This document shows positions 24,567 through 36,925 of a stretch of DNA of 64,000 nucleotides, in pieces. A program made the position numbers and the translations under genes. Positions within the stretch are counted from its first letter, which is position 1; every line of letters begins with the position of its first letter. The notes below the pieces were generated by a model that ran no database searches, was not told the origin of the DNA, and saw nothing but the letters and a program-made list of their open reading frames with translations. This DNA comes from Pyxicephalus adspersus (lineage: Eukaryota; Chordata; Amphibia; Anura; Pyxicephalidae), in NCBI RefSeq assembly GCF_032062135.1, contig NC_092862.1, positions 44,835,066 to 44,899,065 on the forward strand, written 5' to 3'.

Positions 24567-25050
24567 TTCCAATGTGTTGAAATTTTGTGTGTTGTGTTTT
24601 TTTGTGTTGCCAACAAGCACCAAACTTTTCTGTGTTAAAGTATATTGCAGCCTAGCCATTGTCAATAGGCTGTATACTGCAATACTCTGGAATGAACCAC
24701 AACACACAAAAAGGCATATATTGTAGTTTAAACAGACCGATACCATTTTGTCCATCTTGTTTTATCTTGTATAGCAGCCCATAGACTTTTTGTGTATACA
24801 TGTACCCTGCAGATGGTTTAACCTATAAAAGGAATTCCCACAGCAGCCACTCATCAAGGAAGCAGGGTTGAAATGCAGATACAGTGTACATTGTACATTG
24901 TACATTGTACAGTGTACAGAGCAGGGCATTAGAGACAATAGCAAGATATTTTAATATGAAATAAGAACATGGATATGTGGCACCACAAGCAGTTATTTAT
25001 AAACAGCTAATTTGACAACTGGTTGGAATTCACCATATCAACTAAAACAT
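24567..25050. other. Unique DNA
   Basis: No gene. Contains a short TGTACAT tandem at 24881-24919. Confidence 0.45.
24881..24919. repeat. TGTACAT tandem repeat
   Basis: Five imperfect copies of a 7-base unit built around the self-complementary TGTACA. Confidence 0.85.
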
Positions 25051-25357
25051 GGGTAGCATGTGGCTCAGTGGTTAGCACTCCGGCCTTTTCAGCGCTGGGT
25101 CCCAGGTTTGAATCTCTGCCAGGACACTACTTGCATGCCTGTTCTCCTCTGGGTGTCTTCCCACATTCCAAAAACATGCACTTACATTAATTGGCTTCCC
25201 CCAAATTGACCTTAGACTGTAGTACAGACATGATTATGGTAGGGACATTAGTTTGTGAGCTCCTCTTAGGGACAGCTAATGACATGACTATTGACTTTGT
25301 ACAGCACTGCATAATATGTCAGTGCTATATAAATGATGTGTAATAATAATAATAATG
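25051..25357 (+). repeat. tRNA-headed SINE with LINE-type tail
   Basis: The 5' head holds RNA polymerase III box A TGGCTCAGTGG (25061-25071) and box B GGTTTGAATCT (25105-25115), spaced as in a tRNA gene. The body then runs through GTCTTCCCACATTCC, ATTGGCTTCCCCCAAATTGA and TTTGTGAGCTCCTC to the tail GCACTGCATAATATG, GCTATATAAAT and (TAA)n. This is a near full-length copy of a common frog SINE. The tail matches the partial copies at 11935, 17861, 43963 and 60162, suggesting a shared LINE partner. Box B has a T where C is usual, so it is probably silent. It is not a functional tRNA. Confidence 0.8.
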
Positions 25358-27163
25358 TATTCGCCAACACTGCAAGATAGTTTGACTTTATTACCATATG
25401 AAAAAGAAGATCCAAGAAATAATAATACTACAACGAATAAAACAAAAGTAGCAGAGTATTTCATAATATTATTAAGAGACAGAGAGACGTGCTATGCAGA
25501 CACATTAATACATAGCTTCATGAAACAGCCCTCTCCAAAACTAATACTGCTTGTTCCTTGGGGAGGACGTGAGAAAAACACAGGCTCCGATCCCATAACT
25601 GATCCATGAATATAAACATTCTCCTCAAATTCTTGTATATTGAAGAATTTATCATATAGACTAGCTTGTTTTGTTTCAACTTCTGCTCTAAATAGAAAGA
25701 ACTGTAATATATTCAAGTATTATAATTCAAGAAATAATGTCATCAAGTATATAGTGATATTCTTTCAGGGATACTTGGGCTAATTAAACCAGTGCAAAGT
25801 TCAGTGACAATATCCAACCCGCAAAGTCTACATGCAACCAGTGGATTCATTGTAATCCGAGATTAGTTTGTACATTAATGCCATTACCAGCATAGAAATA
25901 TAATTCCTATTGATTTTACTATTATGATCCCATGATAGTTTACTAAATACATCTTGTGGAAATGTAATATCCTTTTAGCGTGTACAGATTAGACGTCTCT
26001 CCAACAGACAAGTCCAAGGTGCAAGGGTAATTGCCAGGTTGTTAACTCATTTTTCTCCTTATACAAACTAACTATATTATTAATCCATCTATGGAAAGGA
26101 AATCTATTTATCTATATCTACATAAAATATATTAGTAGTGAGTGATTGCTGTGGATGCGTAATGACATGGCCTAAGGTCATGTGTTGAAGTACCATGAAT
26201 AGCTCCAAAACAAAGTTTATTTATACTGGTTAATTTCCATGTAACTTGAAAGACTGTCTCTACCATATTACAACAGTGTCTCCTAAGTATTTACCTGGTC
26301 AGGCATTTCAGACATTTTTTATGCTTTACTCATTGAAGTTTTTGCTGTGTTCTCAAGCCGCACAGCTATTGACTACTGAGTAGAGGAATCGCCTGGACCT
26401 GCTCTTTGAAGTGAAAATCTTCAGAGGAATAGTACAAACATTCCACTCCCCTAAACTCAAACAACTAGGTAAGCTTAACCTTTTTCCAAGCTGCATGTGT
26501 CTCCACAGATAAGGTGACCAGGCCACAGTTATTCTTAAAATAGTATACTGGAGATTTGGAAAGGTTCCAGTGTTCAGAGACACATTTTAAATAATATGAC
26601 ATGCAAAGTTGATTGAGCATGGTGTGATATGGATAATCTTCTGTTGCCATAACATTGTCAGTTATATGCATAAAGGTGCACTCTTATGAAAGAACAACAA
26701 TCATCGTGTTACAGACTTCAGCAACGTATGGCAACCAGAATACATTTTTTGCTGACCTGGTTTAAACTGATAATGTTACATTAGAAACCTTTTTGGCTGT
26801 TTTTACTTTTCTGCACCAAAGATAGCCAGTAGCTAGCATTTCTTTCTTCTTTAAATTACTAGCAAAATCATCAAATAAAACATATAAAATAATGAAAGTA
26901 GTGTCAGCTTAAAATGTATTATATTGTAACTGGATTGTGTGAGACTGTATACACAGAGGTTATCTAAATATTCCATATTAATTAATGATTTTGGGTGACC
27001 TCTATTTTCACCATGTATTTTGGCCTCTATCATCAGTTTCATCGGGACTAAAAGCGATGTTCTGGTGGCTTCCAGCAACATGCAGGTCTTAGAATAAAAT
27101 AGCAATGCTCAAAGAGATCTTTTGGAATGATATGACAAGGGGGCATTCCTATAATACCTAAGG
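25358..27163. other. Unique DNA
   Basis: No gene and no repeat family recognised. 26340-26700 is more balanced in composition than its surroundings. Confidence 0.4.
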
Positions 27164-27546
27164 GCTAGTATGCACAAGAAGATTTTCATTTTCTACCCAT
27201 ATTCTGATCCAATAAAATGATCAGATACAAAATGAATCTGAGAGGAATTTAGCATCTGACCAATCATAAAACACCAATTTTTAGGGTTATGTTCGGTTGG
27301 GGATAGATGAGACATGTTCATAATATGAAAAGTACACAAGTTGTATCATGCGTATGAACCATCAAGTTAATATGATTGGAATTCCAATCAGAAATCTGAT
27401 CACTTTGTATCTGGGGAATTGATTATAAGGTCACAATCTCTCTCATATGTCCACATTGTTTGGTGACTTCTGATTGGTATATTGAATAAATCGGTTGATT
27501 GAGCACCAAGCTGGCAACAGTTGTGCTGTGTATACCAGGCCTAACA
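27164..27546. mobile_element. TIR element, family G (copy G1)
   Basis: CTAAGGGCTAGTATGCACA at the left pairs with TGTGTATACCAGGCCTAA at the right. The interior has repeated CTGATCA/TGATTGG motifs and no coding capacity. The termini are diverged relatives of the GGCTAGGTACACAC ends of families A and B. Confidence 0.55.
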
Positions 27547-28584
27547 AACAGACTGTCAGGTTAAGTATGTTAGGAAAGGCAAATGCTGAGGCAGTAAAAC
27601 TGGTCATGTAATTCTGATTATAGAAACATTGTCAGACCATATGAAAAAGGCTGCTTAACTTTGGTAACTGTTAAAGCAAGAGTTACATGAATACAAGCCC
27701 ATGACTGGTGTAAGATTTGGTGAAAAAAAGTAAGTTTGAATCACCTCTTCCCAATCAGTCATTGCATTCACAATGCTGTTAAACATCAGATAGAATAAGT
27801 CTGCATATTGTCTGCATATAAGACAGTCTTTATTCAGGAAGAGTTGGTTTAACTCTCAAAATTAAAGTTTAAAGTTGACTTGTCCACGTTTTGTAAGAGT
27901 TCACAACAATTGTAATGTCTACAGATGCCACTGCACCAACCAGAGGGAAAATTTACAATGTGGGGTCATTTACAATTTCTACTACTGCTTCCCCCAAGAT
28001 AAGCTGGCACTGGAGATGTCTGCCTGCTCTTCCTGTTTCTTTATACATTGACAGAAACACGAACATTTGGGTGATCTAACTATGCAAACATGTGAAACAA
28101 ATCTGTAAAAATAAAAGTGTTTCCATGCCTGGGTAATGCTATTGTCCACAATGTCTTAGCTATGATTTTATTGGGTCTGAAATAATCGAGTCACTTCTAT
28201 CTGCCATCTAGCCGTCAGCTTAAATTGTATTATAGTGGTTTTACAGTGAGGATGAACTCAAAACTCCCCTAAAATTAAAAAGTTAAATTGTTTTAGGTAC
28301 AAGAAGGTTTAGGTTGGAAAAGTGAATTGTAAGTTCTCAATAAATCACCAAAAGTGTACGTGTATGTACAGTGAAAATTTTTACTAATCACAACTAAAAA
28401 AGAAAGCTTTCCCATATCACACAGCTCTCTTATACTGAGGGATTTACTTCAGGAACTCTTTACTCAACAGTCATAACAAGCAAGACTTCCTGTAGACTCT
28501 GGTTCAAATCCTTGTCTGAGATGTTTTAATTGGACAACGTACGTACACTTAACTTTTCCCAGGCAACAAAAACAGTTTGTGAGA
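27547..28584. other. Unique DNA with one unclassified repeat
   Basis: 27880-28080 shares ordered blocks with 2960-3230 (AAGATAAGCTGGCACTGG, CTGCCTGCTC). Otherwise nothing recognised. Confidence 0.4.
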
Positions 28585-28862
28585 CTGGGTACACGCAGAC
28601 TGATACTTTACTGTTGACTGAATTAGTTTTGGACTGATTGGAAGTGTTGGTAAATTCAGATCAGAAGTACACATTTTGTATTATGCGTACAAATAATCTT
28701 GCCCATCCAAATGATCAACTGCCTTTGTCTCAGAAGAAGTAATCAGATCAAAGGGGCAGAATGGTGCACATGTGTCTGCAATGTTTTGGGGCATCCAGTC
28801 AATTTCTGATCAAACCAATTAGCTGAGCGTAAAATTGGCATCAGATCTGTTCATACACCCAG
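28585..28862. mobile_element. TIR element, family G (copy G2)
   Basis: GAGACTGGGTACACGCAGAC at the left and CTGTTCATACACCCAGTC at the right are inverted. Interior contains TGATCAACTGCC and GATCAAACCAATTAGC. Only three bases separate it from family B copy B1. Confidence 0.6.
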
Positions 28863-28865
28863 TCC

Positions 28866-29123
28866 AAGGCTAGGTACATATGTGCAATAGTTCTCGTCCG
28901 ATAATCGGCCCAGGGCCGATATCGGATGAGAATCTTATGTGTGTACAGCGCTTGTCGTCCATCGCCCGAACGACCATTGCTCCGTTGTTCTCCCCTCTTT
29001 ATAGAGCAGAACTGTGCTGTATGTATAGCACTCGTTCATGCATCGCGCAGTCGTTAGTTGTTGGAAAGGATTGTGAAAGATCCTTTTCAAAGACAAAAAT
29101 TGCACGTGTGTACATAGCCTTAG
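28866..29123. mobile_element. TIR element, family B (copy B1)
   Basis: AAGGCTAGGTACATATGTGC at the left and GCACGTGTGTACATAGCCTT at the right. Carries GGGCCGATATCGGATGAGAA, a CTCTTTATAGAGCAG block and a diverged form of the family hairpin (TTGTTGGAAAGGATTGTG ... GATCCTTTTCAA at about 29057-29090). Non-coding. Confidence 0.75.
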
Positions 29124-29693
29124 TGTGTTTTAGGTGTTCAGGCATGTTAAAAAAACTGCAGCACTTACTGCTGCCAGGTACATACTGGCAATCACTAGGT
29201 GCCCATGAATAGTAACAGGCATTTGAACATCTTCGCAGTTGCAGTAAATAGCATCTAAACACCCGATTATAACAGCCATGTACTATAATCCTTAATAGTT
29301 CAATAAGGGATACATAGCTTATACTTCTTTGTACTCGAGACTGAAGTTTAAACTGCTATCATTTTGCCTTGTCTGATTCTTGATTCCTCTTGTCTTGAAC
29401 ATGCTAATCATATCTTAAACTTGTGCTTCCCCATGCAATTCAGAAAGATCATGGCTGGTGGGGGGTGGACCAGGCTCCACAAGGCTGGGTAGACAAGGGC
29501 TTGATGACGTTGGATAACCATCAGCTAGGATATGAGGTAGACTCTGACTTGATTAAGCTTCTAGTACACACTGTGAGATACTGATTGTGTGCAATGAAAT
29601 CAATGCAAGCAATTTCAGTTTAGGAGAGAAGCCTGCAAAAGACTAATGGTAGGGCTGGAGATCAGCATTTCATAAAATAAAAGTTTGTTTCAT
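29124..29693. other. Unique DNA
   Basis: Nothing recognised. Confidence 0.5.
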
Positions 29694-29893
29694 AGGGCCT
29701 GATTTTTTAAAGCTCTCCAAGGCTAGAGAACATACATTTTCACAAGTGAAGCTGGGTCATCCAGAAAACCTTGAACGGATTTCTTCAAAGGCATTTGCTA
29801 TTTGCAAACAAATGTTTTGAATCCTGGACCAGATCCATTCCACTTTTGCTGGATCAATCAGCTTCACTGATGAAAGTGTATTCTCTCCAGCCC
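29694..29893. mobile_element. Palindromic MITE, family D (copy D2), right end lost
   Basis: AGGGCCTGATTTTTTAAAGC start, TGAAGCTGGGTCATCCAG, the central GGATTTCTTCAAAGGCATTT and then GATGAAAGTGTATTCTCTCC; the final GAGAGCTTTAATAAATCAGG arm is missing. Confidence 0.75.
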
Positions 29894-31033
29894 TATATTT
29901 GTCAGTTTTGATCTGATGCACATTATGGCACATGGGTATGGCAATGTCTATGTGTGCTTAACGCAGTGATAATTGCGTGCTATGCTCAGTCATTCAGATA
30001 CCACATGGTAAACATTTGTAACCAGGATAAATACTCTGTAAATAACAAAGGTGAAATACAGTAAGCTGTAACAAAGGAGCTGAGGTGCTGTGAAGTGATT
30101 ACAAGCTCCAGGAAAATGAAAAAGGGAGCCCAGACATTCCAGGAGGGCTGAACAACTACTTAGCATTGACTCACAGGGCAGCCCAGACTAATACATTAGG
30201 GTCGGTGTGATATATGGTGCACCAGTGATGACCTACACAGAGGACGGTGTTTGAACTCTAGGTACTTAGTACTTCTAGTGTAGTGTTAGCGAAAGTCACA
30301 ACCTCCCCTGGGAAAACATTGTGGACTCTAGTGAAGTATTCTTTAAAAAAAGGCTTCTGCAGGAAGTACCTGAAAAAACATTTACCAAATATGTCTGTAC
30401 TCCCCCCTCTCCATCATTTATAGATATTTCCTGAGGCGGCCAGCACCATTCTTATCTGCTTCATTAAAATAATAGATTGCAGCATTAGGATAAGGTGATT
30501 TGTCACATATCTGTGCTTACACTGGCTACAAAAACCTAAACACAGCATTGGAATGACTCATATCATTTTAATGTCTTTTTATTTTCCCTTAGCTAGCAGT
30601 AGCAGGTTCCAATGTCTGGTATTCGGTTCCTGATGCTACTGGCTACTCACTTTTTTGAAAAGCCAAATACTTTCATGTTAATAATATGTATTGAACCATA
30701 GATGATATACCATTAGGTTAGAGTTTACCCATAACATCTTTATAAAATAGAGAATAGTTTTTTTCACCTGCTGCCTGGCAGATTTAATATTTCTTTTGTC
30801 CTGGTGATCATTATCACTGGGACTAAAAGTAATTAAAAAAATCAAATTATCCTGATTTTTGAATTATCACTCTAACAGGAATAGATGGAAATTGTTCAAG
30901 TGACTTTCTTTTACTTTCTGTTGTGTCTGCAGGACAGGACTGAAGCAACTTCTCCCTAATGGAACAAAACTCTTACTGATATGGTTTCAACCATTCCTTA
31001 CTCTATCCAAAATAATATTAATATTTTGTATTC
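29894..31033. other. Unique DNA with conserved-looking core
   Basis: 30380-30620 is free of simple repeats and has GATA-type (TTATCT, GATAAG) and Sox/TCF-like (AACAAAGG, about 30073) motifs in the wider block. A candidate regulatory element only; conservation is not visible here. Confidence 0.3.
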
Positions 31034-31245
31034 ATTAAAGCAGAACTTTAATATACAAAAAAACAAACAAACACTTTCTCTTACTTTCCAAGAGTCATCG
31101 ATCATTCTGCAATCGTATTCCAGTCGGTCCTGCACCATCCCGGATTTTTTTCTTCTTTTCAACGCATAAGAACCAGTGGGCACTGCCATCTTCTTCCATC
31201 TTTTTCTTTCTTCTGATTATGTCACCCAACAGCCTCAGGTATATG
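31034..31245. mobile_element. Family C TIR element, partial, reverse arm (copy C5)
   Basis: ATTAAAGCAGAACTTTAATA left end and GGGCACTGCCATCTTCTTCC, the reverse complement of the GAAGATGGCAGTGCC block of copy C2. The far end is not recognisable. Confidence 0.45.
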
Positions 31246-31342
31246 AAAAGCATTATTCACAAAGTTACCAAAAAGTAAACTACTTGCTGCATATGGAGAC
31301 TTGAAATGGCTTGTCCTCTAAGTCCAACCTGATGAAGACATT

Positions 31343-31529
31343 GGGCCTGACTAATTAAAGCTTTCCAAGGCCGGAGAGAATACACTTTCATCAGTAAAGC
31401 TGAGTGATCCAGCGAATTTGGAATGGATGCTAGCAAATGTTTTAAATCATGGACCAGATCCATTCCAGGTTTGTTGGATCACCCAGCTTCACTGGTGAAA
31501 GTGATGGAGAGCTTTAATAAATCAGGTCC
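31343..31529. mobile_element. Palindromic MITE, family D (copy D3)
   Basis: GGGCCTGACTAATTAAAGC and GCTTTAATAAATCAGGTCC termini, GGATCACCCAGCTTCACTGG before the right arm. ATT flanks both sides (31340-31342 and 31530-31532), matching the 3-bp pattern at D6 and D7. About 20 bases of the right arm are deleted. Confidence 0.8.
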
Positions 31530-31532
31530 ATT

Positions 31533-33926
31533 GTTCATAGTATGATTTATGTAAATAGCAGGAAAGTCAACCTGGCTGTGATGCTACCATTGCCAACATA
31601 TTAGTAGTTTGTTAGGGACTGTGTTTGTAAGAATTTACATAAAGCATATATAAACCCCAGCAGGTATTCTTGAATCTACCTCAATTCAGTATCTGCTCTG
31701 TTTGGCAGAATTGAGGCAAAAATTTGGATTTGGAACAATAAATCTGAATCAAAGTTTAATTTGTCAACTGCATGGTTGGCAATGTAATTAATAAAATTGG
31801 GTCTTTTAGCCTTACACTACTGCCCACTTATTTACATCAATGGGCTTACACTTTGACCAGTCGTCCTTTTTCTTGGTTTACTACAGGAACATGAAGGTTT
31901 TATAAAACCCTTTGGACATTCTCCAGGTCCTTGGCTCCTGCCTGGGTTATCTTGTGGATGATGATAGCTGTTTATTTGCTTGTGTTTCCCAATGTATTTT
32001 AACTGACTATATTAGAAGCATCTGTAACTGGGCCATATCAAGTATGAGGTTAAAAAACAAAACAAACAAAACACAGATACAAACCAGCAGGGACCCAAAA
32101 TGTACCCTTCCTATTTATCCCTATAAAGACCAGGGACCTGGTAGCATGAAATTAGGAGTAGAAGGCTGGAGCCACTTAATAGGATTATACTTACTGTAAG
32201 TGTTTATTCATTAACAGTAAATATAATATTTGTGTACCATGTAACTTTCCTTGGACCCCACATTACTTAGATACAGCCATGGTACAAAAGGATCTTTATA
32301 TTTGCTTATAGCGGTGTGTTCTGTATAATGTATAAGATATTTCTTCATTACAGCATTTAAACACAAATGTCTTTCTTCACTGAGTGATAACTGTGGGGAT
32401 TGGACTACTAATTATTTGGTGTTTCGTCAATGTCATCAAATACTCCCCCATCTTCCTCCATTGTGAGCTTATGTGGTTGGTATTTAACAGGAATGTCGGC
32501 TTTATCTGGATACCCTTGTTGGCATCTGTTTTGGCCAAAAAGACAGACTTTATTATAAATTTATAGTGTAATTTGCCCTTTTGTGCATTGTTTGTTTTAA
32601 TAAGTCATTCAAGAAATATTTCTACTTATTTAATGGTAGAATTAAAACAGTTCAGGTGGCTAAAGGTTAAAATATATCTGAAGCCAAGATTTTTTTCTTT
32701 AAAATTGAATGAAATAGGGAAAATTCTTTCTTTTAGCAGTCTGTGTCCCAATTGGAGGAGGGAGTTATCCCTTTTTACTTATCCTTGGGACCACTGCACA
32801 GGACCTGTTCTGGATTTTCTCTCACGTCCTTTTGTGTCAACTATGAGCTATCAATACCCCAATGTTAGGCGGGGGGTATTTTGCCATGTTCAAATGGAAA
32901 ATGGCTTTCTAATTAGGGAAAATTTCTGCGTATGGAGGCAGACAATGTTTTGAACCTTTTTATGTATTAGTGCAGTGAAGGGTTACACCTTCTCTTTTGT
33001 ACGTGTATGTGTCCCTATAGGCCAGGAAGTAATGTGATATTATTACATCAAGAAACAAAATCACATAAAGAACTTGATAGCTACATCCCCTACTCACTTT
33101 ACCCAAAACTAAAAGCTTGGCATGAAACGTTATTAATAAATATGTGGATGACGAAAAGAAGAACAATCCCTGGTTTCCTGAGAATGCTATAGATGGATAA
33201 ATAATGCATGTTAAACTTCCGAAGGCTTATTATCCAAAGAGTTATTTTCCAGTCTGTGAAACGGAACTATTGTAAGTAGCAGCCCAGGTACTATATGTAT
33301 AAGGAGAAAGGCAAGTGGCTGATCAAATGGATTCCACATGCAGTAAGTGCCCTGCAGACAGACACAAGATGTTTGAGACTTGGCCAAAGGACGTTTGTCA
33401 AACTCTTGAATAAAATAGAAAATCCTTGATCAAAGCAAAGCTCCTTAACAAATTTAAACATTTGTCACCTACTTTTACTTTTGATGTGTTTTGTATTTCT
33501 TTTTTCTTAGAAAGGGTAGCCTATTCTTCCAGCACACAAACGTGGCTTTTTGAAGAGAAAATGCAGTGACAGCTACACGGTAACAAGGAAGTTTTTATTA
33601 GTCACTGGCAAAGAAAAAGTCTGGGACAGGAAATTAATCAGTGGGACTGTGACAAATCCACCACACTTTGTTTTAGTATTATTGTACATGCAGGTTGGAG
33701 CAGATCACATTAGTAACAACACACTGAACTAAGGGAGGACATTTCCTCCTTTTAAAACACTCTACTGTAAAACCTTAAATAGCCTTAAGGATTTGGAGTC
33801 TTTCAACAATGCTGCAGTGTAATAATTTTATGTGGCGTGTTCACTAACATCCAGGATTATTTTTATGACTGCAATCAAAGTTAAGTCCAGGGGTAAAGAA
33901 CACTCTTGTTTGTGTCTATGTAAACT
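31533..33926. other. Unique DNA
   Basis: No gene found. 32690-32960 (GTGTCCCAATTGGAGGAGGG, then CACAGGACCTG) may be an old dispersed repeat. 33560-33760 is balanced and may be conserved. Otherwise AT-rich. Confidence 0.35.
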
Positions 33927-34285
33927 TTTAAGGTGGAACTAAACTTTTAAAATAAATAAAATTGCAAGCAGACAGGTTGTTTTGCAATAAAACAACTTAC
34001 ATTCCTGTTCACAATCTTTGGTAAAAGAGCTGTGCATGCGGGTATCTTGGCATTTCCCTGGCTGCCAGGAATGAATCCCTTTGTATAGTATATGTGAGAG
34101 GTATGTCATTTCAGCCTGACTAATCACAATGGTCAAAGACCCAAACCCAGAAAAGCGCCAGGGGAAGATGGCAGTGCCTGCAAAGGAATCAAGGCAGGTA
34201 AGTGTAATTGAAAAATTACGATCAGGCAAGTTAGTTTATTTTGTTGCAGAAGGGATATCATCTTTCCCTTCTGCAATAAACACAA
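33927..34285. mobile_element. TIR element, family C (copy C2)
   Basis: TTTTAAGGTGGAACTAAAC at the left, GGGGAAGATGGCAGTGCCTG followed by GGCAGGTAAGTGTAATTG in the middle. The right end is diverged; it includes a small palindrome around GCAGAAGGG...CCCTTCTGC (34247-34283). Non-coding. Confidence 0.6.
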
Positions 34286-34479
34286 TTACAGTGTAGTCAA
34301 ATGTTAAGAATAAATCAGTACCAAATAAGCAATTAGCTGCCAAACCTACAGGTTTTGGTGTGGAATTAGGTTCTGAGCCCCCTGTCCTACAATGCTGCAC
34401 CCCATCTACACGTAGTCCAACACACTACCCCAGTGACAGATACCCCCCCTCGCTTATTTATAGTCTTCTGTAGGGACCC

Positions 34480-34565
34480 CAAGACTGTGTACACGTCAAA
34501 TATATGGTCATTCATATGTCCCGCCCTCTCCATAGAACAGAACAGGTGCTGTGTGTACAGTTTTC
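34480..34565. mobile_element. Family B fragment, reverse orientation (copy B8)
   Basis: CCCTCTCCATAGAACAG and GGTGCTGTGTGTACAG are the reverse complement of the central block of copy B2, which begins about 100 bases later. Eroded. Confidence 0.5.
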
Positions 34566-34664
34566 ATTTCATTTCTTTCGTCACTGAAAAACATCAGAAA
34601 AGTTTGTTTCTTGTGCCAATAATCTATATAATCCTATATAAGCCTATAATCAATGTAAATAGCC

Positions 34665-35002
34665 TTAAGCTGCGTACACACTTCTTATTTTTTGTCGTTG
34701 GAAAGGATCTTTCACGATCCTTTCCAACGACAAGGGAGTGCACGATGCATGAACGGTGCTGTACATACAGCACCGTTCATGCTCTATGGAGAGGGGAGGG
34801 GGAGAGCGACGGAGCGGCACCCTGCTGCGCGCTCTCCCCTTCCCTTTCATTAGGATCGGCTGTCGTCCATCGTCCGTGGATCCGGCAGGTCGGTCGTCCG
34901 GACGATGGACGACACCGACTGTACACACGGCAGATTTTCGCCCGATAATTGGCCGATGCTGATTATCGGGCGATAAAAATCTGACGTGTGTACGTAGCTT
35001 AA
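34665..35002 (+). mobile_element. TIR element, family B, near-complete (copy B2)
   Basis: TTAAGCTGCGTACACACTTC and GACGTGTGTACGTAGCTTAA form the ends, with TTAA on each side. 34694-34731 is a perfect 16-bp inverted repeat (GTCGTTGGAAAGGATC) with a six-base loop. Then come CGATGCATGAACGGTGCTGT, a second inverted CTGTACATACAGCACC segment, GAGCGACGGAGCGGCACC and GATTATCGGGCGATAAAAA. CpG-rich. Very similar, in reverse, to 49310-49636. Encodes nothing. Confidence 0.85.
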
Positions 35003-36462
35003 GTGACAGTCTTCTATAGTGACAAACCCCTTATCTGTCTTCACCTCTTTTTTGGGGAGCATTTGCTGTTGTCCAAGGTTACAATCACATTTGAAAAAAT
35101 CATTCCATAATGTTCATAACACCTTTTCTTGTCATTACTTTTATACAAAAATGTAATAAAACAGGCAAAATGCAACATAAAAACAGTTGGTTTAAGCAAA
35201 CTTCATGAACATTAAATGTCCCAGTACAAACAGCCACACACACCTCTGTTTACACTATACCTGCTTTATCCTGGGAAACCTCTTATCCTCATATAGAACC
35301 ATCCAGTTTTTAGAGGGGACATGAGGTCATGGTGTTCACATATACTGTAAGGCGGGGAAATGTGATTCTAGGAAAGCAGGGCAAGGCTGTCCTTTATATT
35401 GTGTCTGGTTCTTTGAATACAAAAAAGGCTGTAAATAAAAGGATGAAGAGGTTTACCTTTTAGCCTAGAATCCCATTGCAGGTTCAAATTTCTAGTGACT
35501 GGTTTGCTATATAAGTGAGTAGTTTTGAACTTTACCTGACATTTATTTTTTATAGCACTGAGAATCATAAACAATTTCTATGTTTTCACTGCAGAGAATA
35601 CTATGTACTACTTTTTTTTATTTTGCTTTGTTGGTATTCTCTAACATCTTTGAACCACTTTATGTCTATATGTACTTTTTGCATGCACAGTTTCCTCATT
35701 ATGACAACAGTGGATCATGCTTGTGCAATGAGCAGGATAGATTTACATGCTGGAGCAATGTGAACAGGGGCAGACTGTTGTCACTCCATACCAAGGAAAG
35801 CCTAAACATGGAACTTTTATGGCAAGAATACCAGGAAGATGCAGATTCAAGAAAAGATTATCAATTACTTTTTAACTTGCATTCATATTTAAAAAATATA
35901 AGATTGTAGTGATTTGGGTATTCTAGTATAGTAAATGTACTTACCTGTGTTGGACAAAATAAGGAGGCTGCTATTGATTCCTTTAGAAAATATTAGTTAC
36001 TAACTGCTATACAGATCAATAGCTTCAATAACTTGTGAATAATGACAAAAAGCAAGCCTGCATGTGTTGGGGCTTAACTTATCTTCCTTCAATATACTTC
36101 CATCCATGTTTTAAAAAGCAATAAAAATTTAGCATCAAGACAGATAAAATTTTCAGCAATGGCAGCCCTAGTACAGGTTTGCTGTAATTCAGTGTGCTTG
36201 GTTCACATGAATACCACCAGTTGCCACATTGGTCCCCCCATTCCCATTTCACAGTTATCTGCTCAGTGCAATGTATTTTTCTTTTCTTGTATGTGTCAAT
36301 GTTAACTTTACTTTTTTACTAGTAAATGTTTTTTTCTACTAATGACCCTAATTGGTCTGTATTTTAACAGATCAGACTTACATAGAAATAGACTTAAGAA
36401 TGAATACTAGACTGTGGCATATAACACTACTACTCCACACAGCCAGGTCTGGATTTTTATAT
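35003..36462. other. Unique DNA
   Basis: No gene or repeat family recognised. The longest frames, near 35580-35909, resemble no protein. Confidence 0.45.
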
Positions 36463-36895
36463 TAGGCTAGGTACACGCATGCAATAATTATCGTTTGAAA
36501 ACGAACGTTTATTCCACAAATATTCCCAAATATTTTGAACGATCGTATTCTGCACAATTCTGTACATTCTGTAACGTTACGATCATTCAAATATAATCCA
36601 CTAATAATGTGTAAATGATGCAGGAAGTGACATGTACAGGAGAAAGTGTATCACAGAACAATCCACGATGACTGAACGACCGTTCACACAATAGATTACG
36701 AACAATCGTCACCCAATCAGATCTGCCGAGACGGTCGTTCGTTTCCAGCGAGATCTCTCATTCGTCTGCGTTGTTGACCAATCGTTGTGCACTTTTCTTG
36801 TTAACAATTGTCGAACGATCTGTCGTGGATCGTTCATTTCCAACGACTATTATTGCACGTACACATGTGCATAAATTGTCATTGGAAGCCTTAGG
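36463..36895. mobile_element. TIR element, family A (copy A3), odd right end
   Basis: TAGGCTAGGTACACGCATGC at the left, then AACGAACGTT, CACACAATAGATTACGAACA and TTTCCAACGACTATTATTGC. After the expected right tip the sequence continues GTACACATGTGCATAAATTG, which reads like a left terminus of the same family, then AAGCCTTAGG. It may be a head-to-tail partial second copy. Confidence 0.7.
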
Positions 36896-36925
36896 CCTCC
36901 CTATGAGAACTGTCTTGTGACAATG

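Noticed and set aside
25051..25125. tRNA gene
   Set aside because: Box A and box B are present but the cloverleaf is not convincing and the unit continues into a SINE body and tail.
34433..34948. 171-codon open frame
   Set aside because: Crosses unique DNA and into MITE B2; similar frames occur in reverse at 49290-49661 only because B5 is the same repeat.
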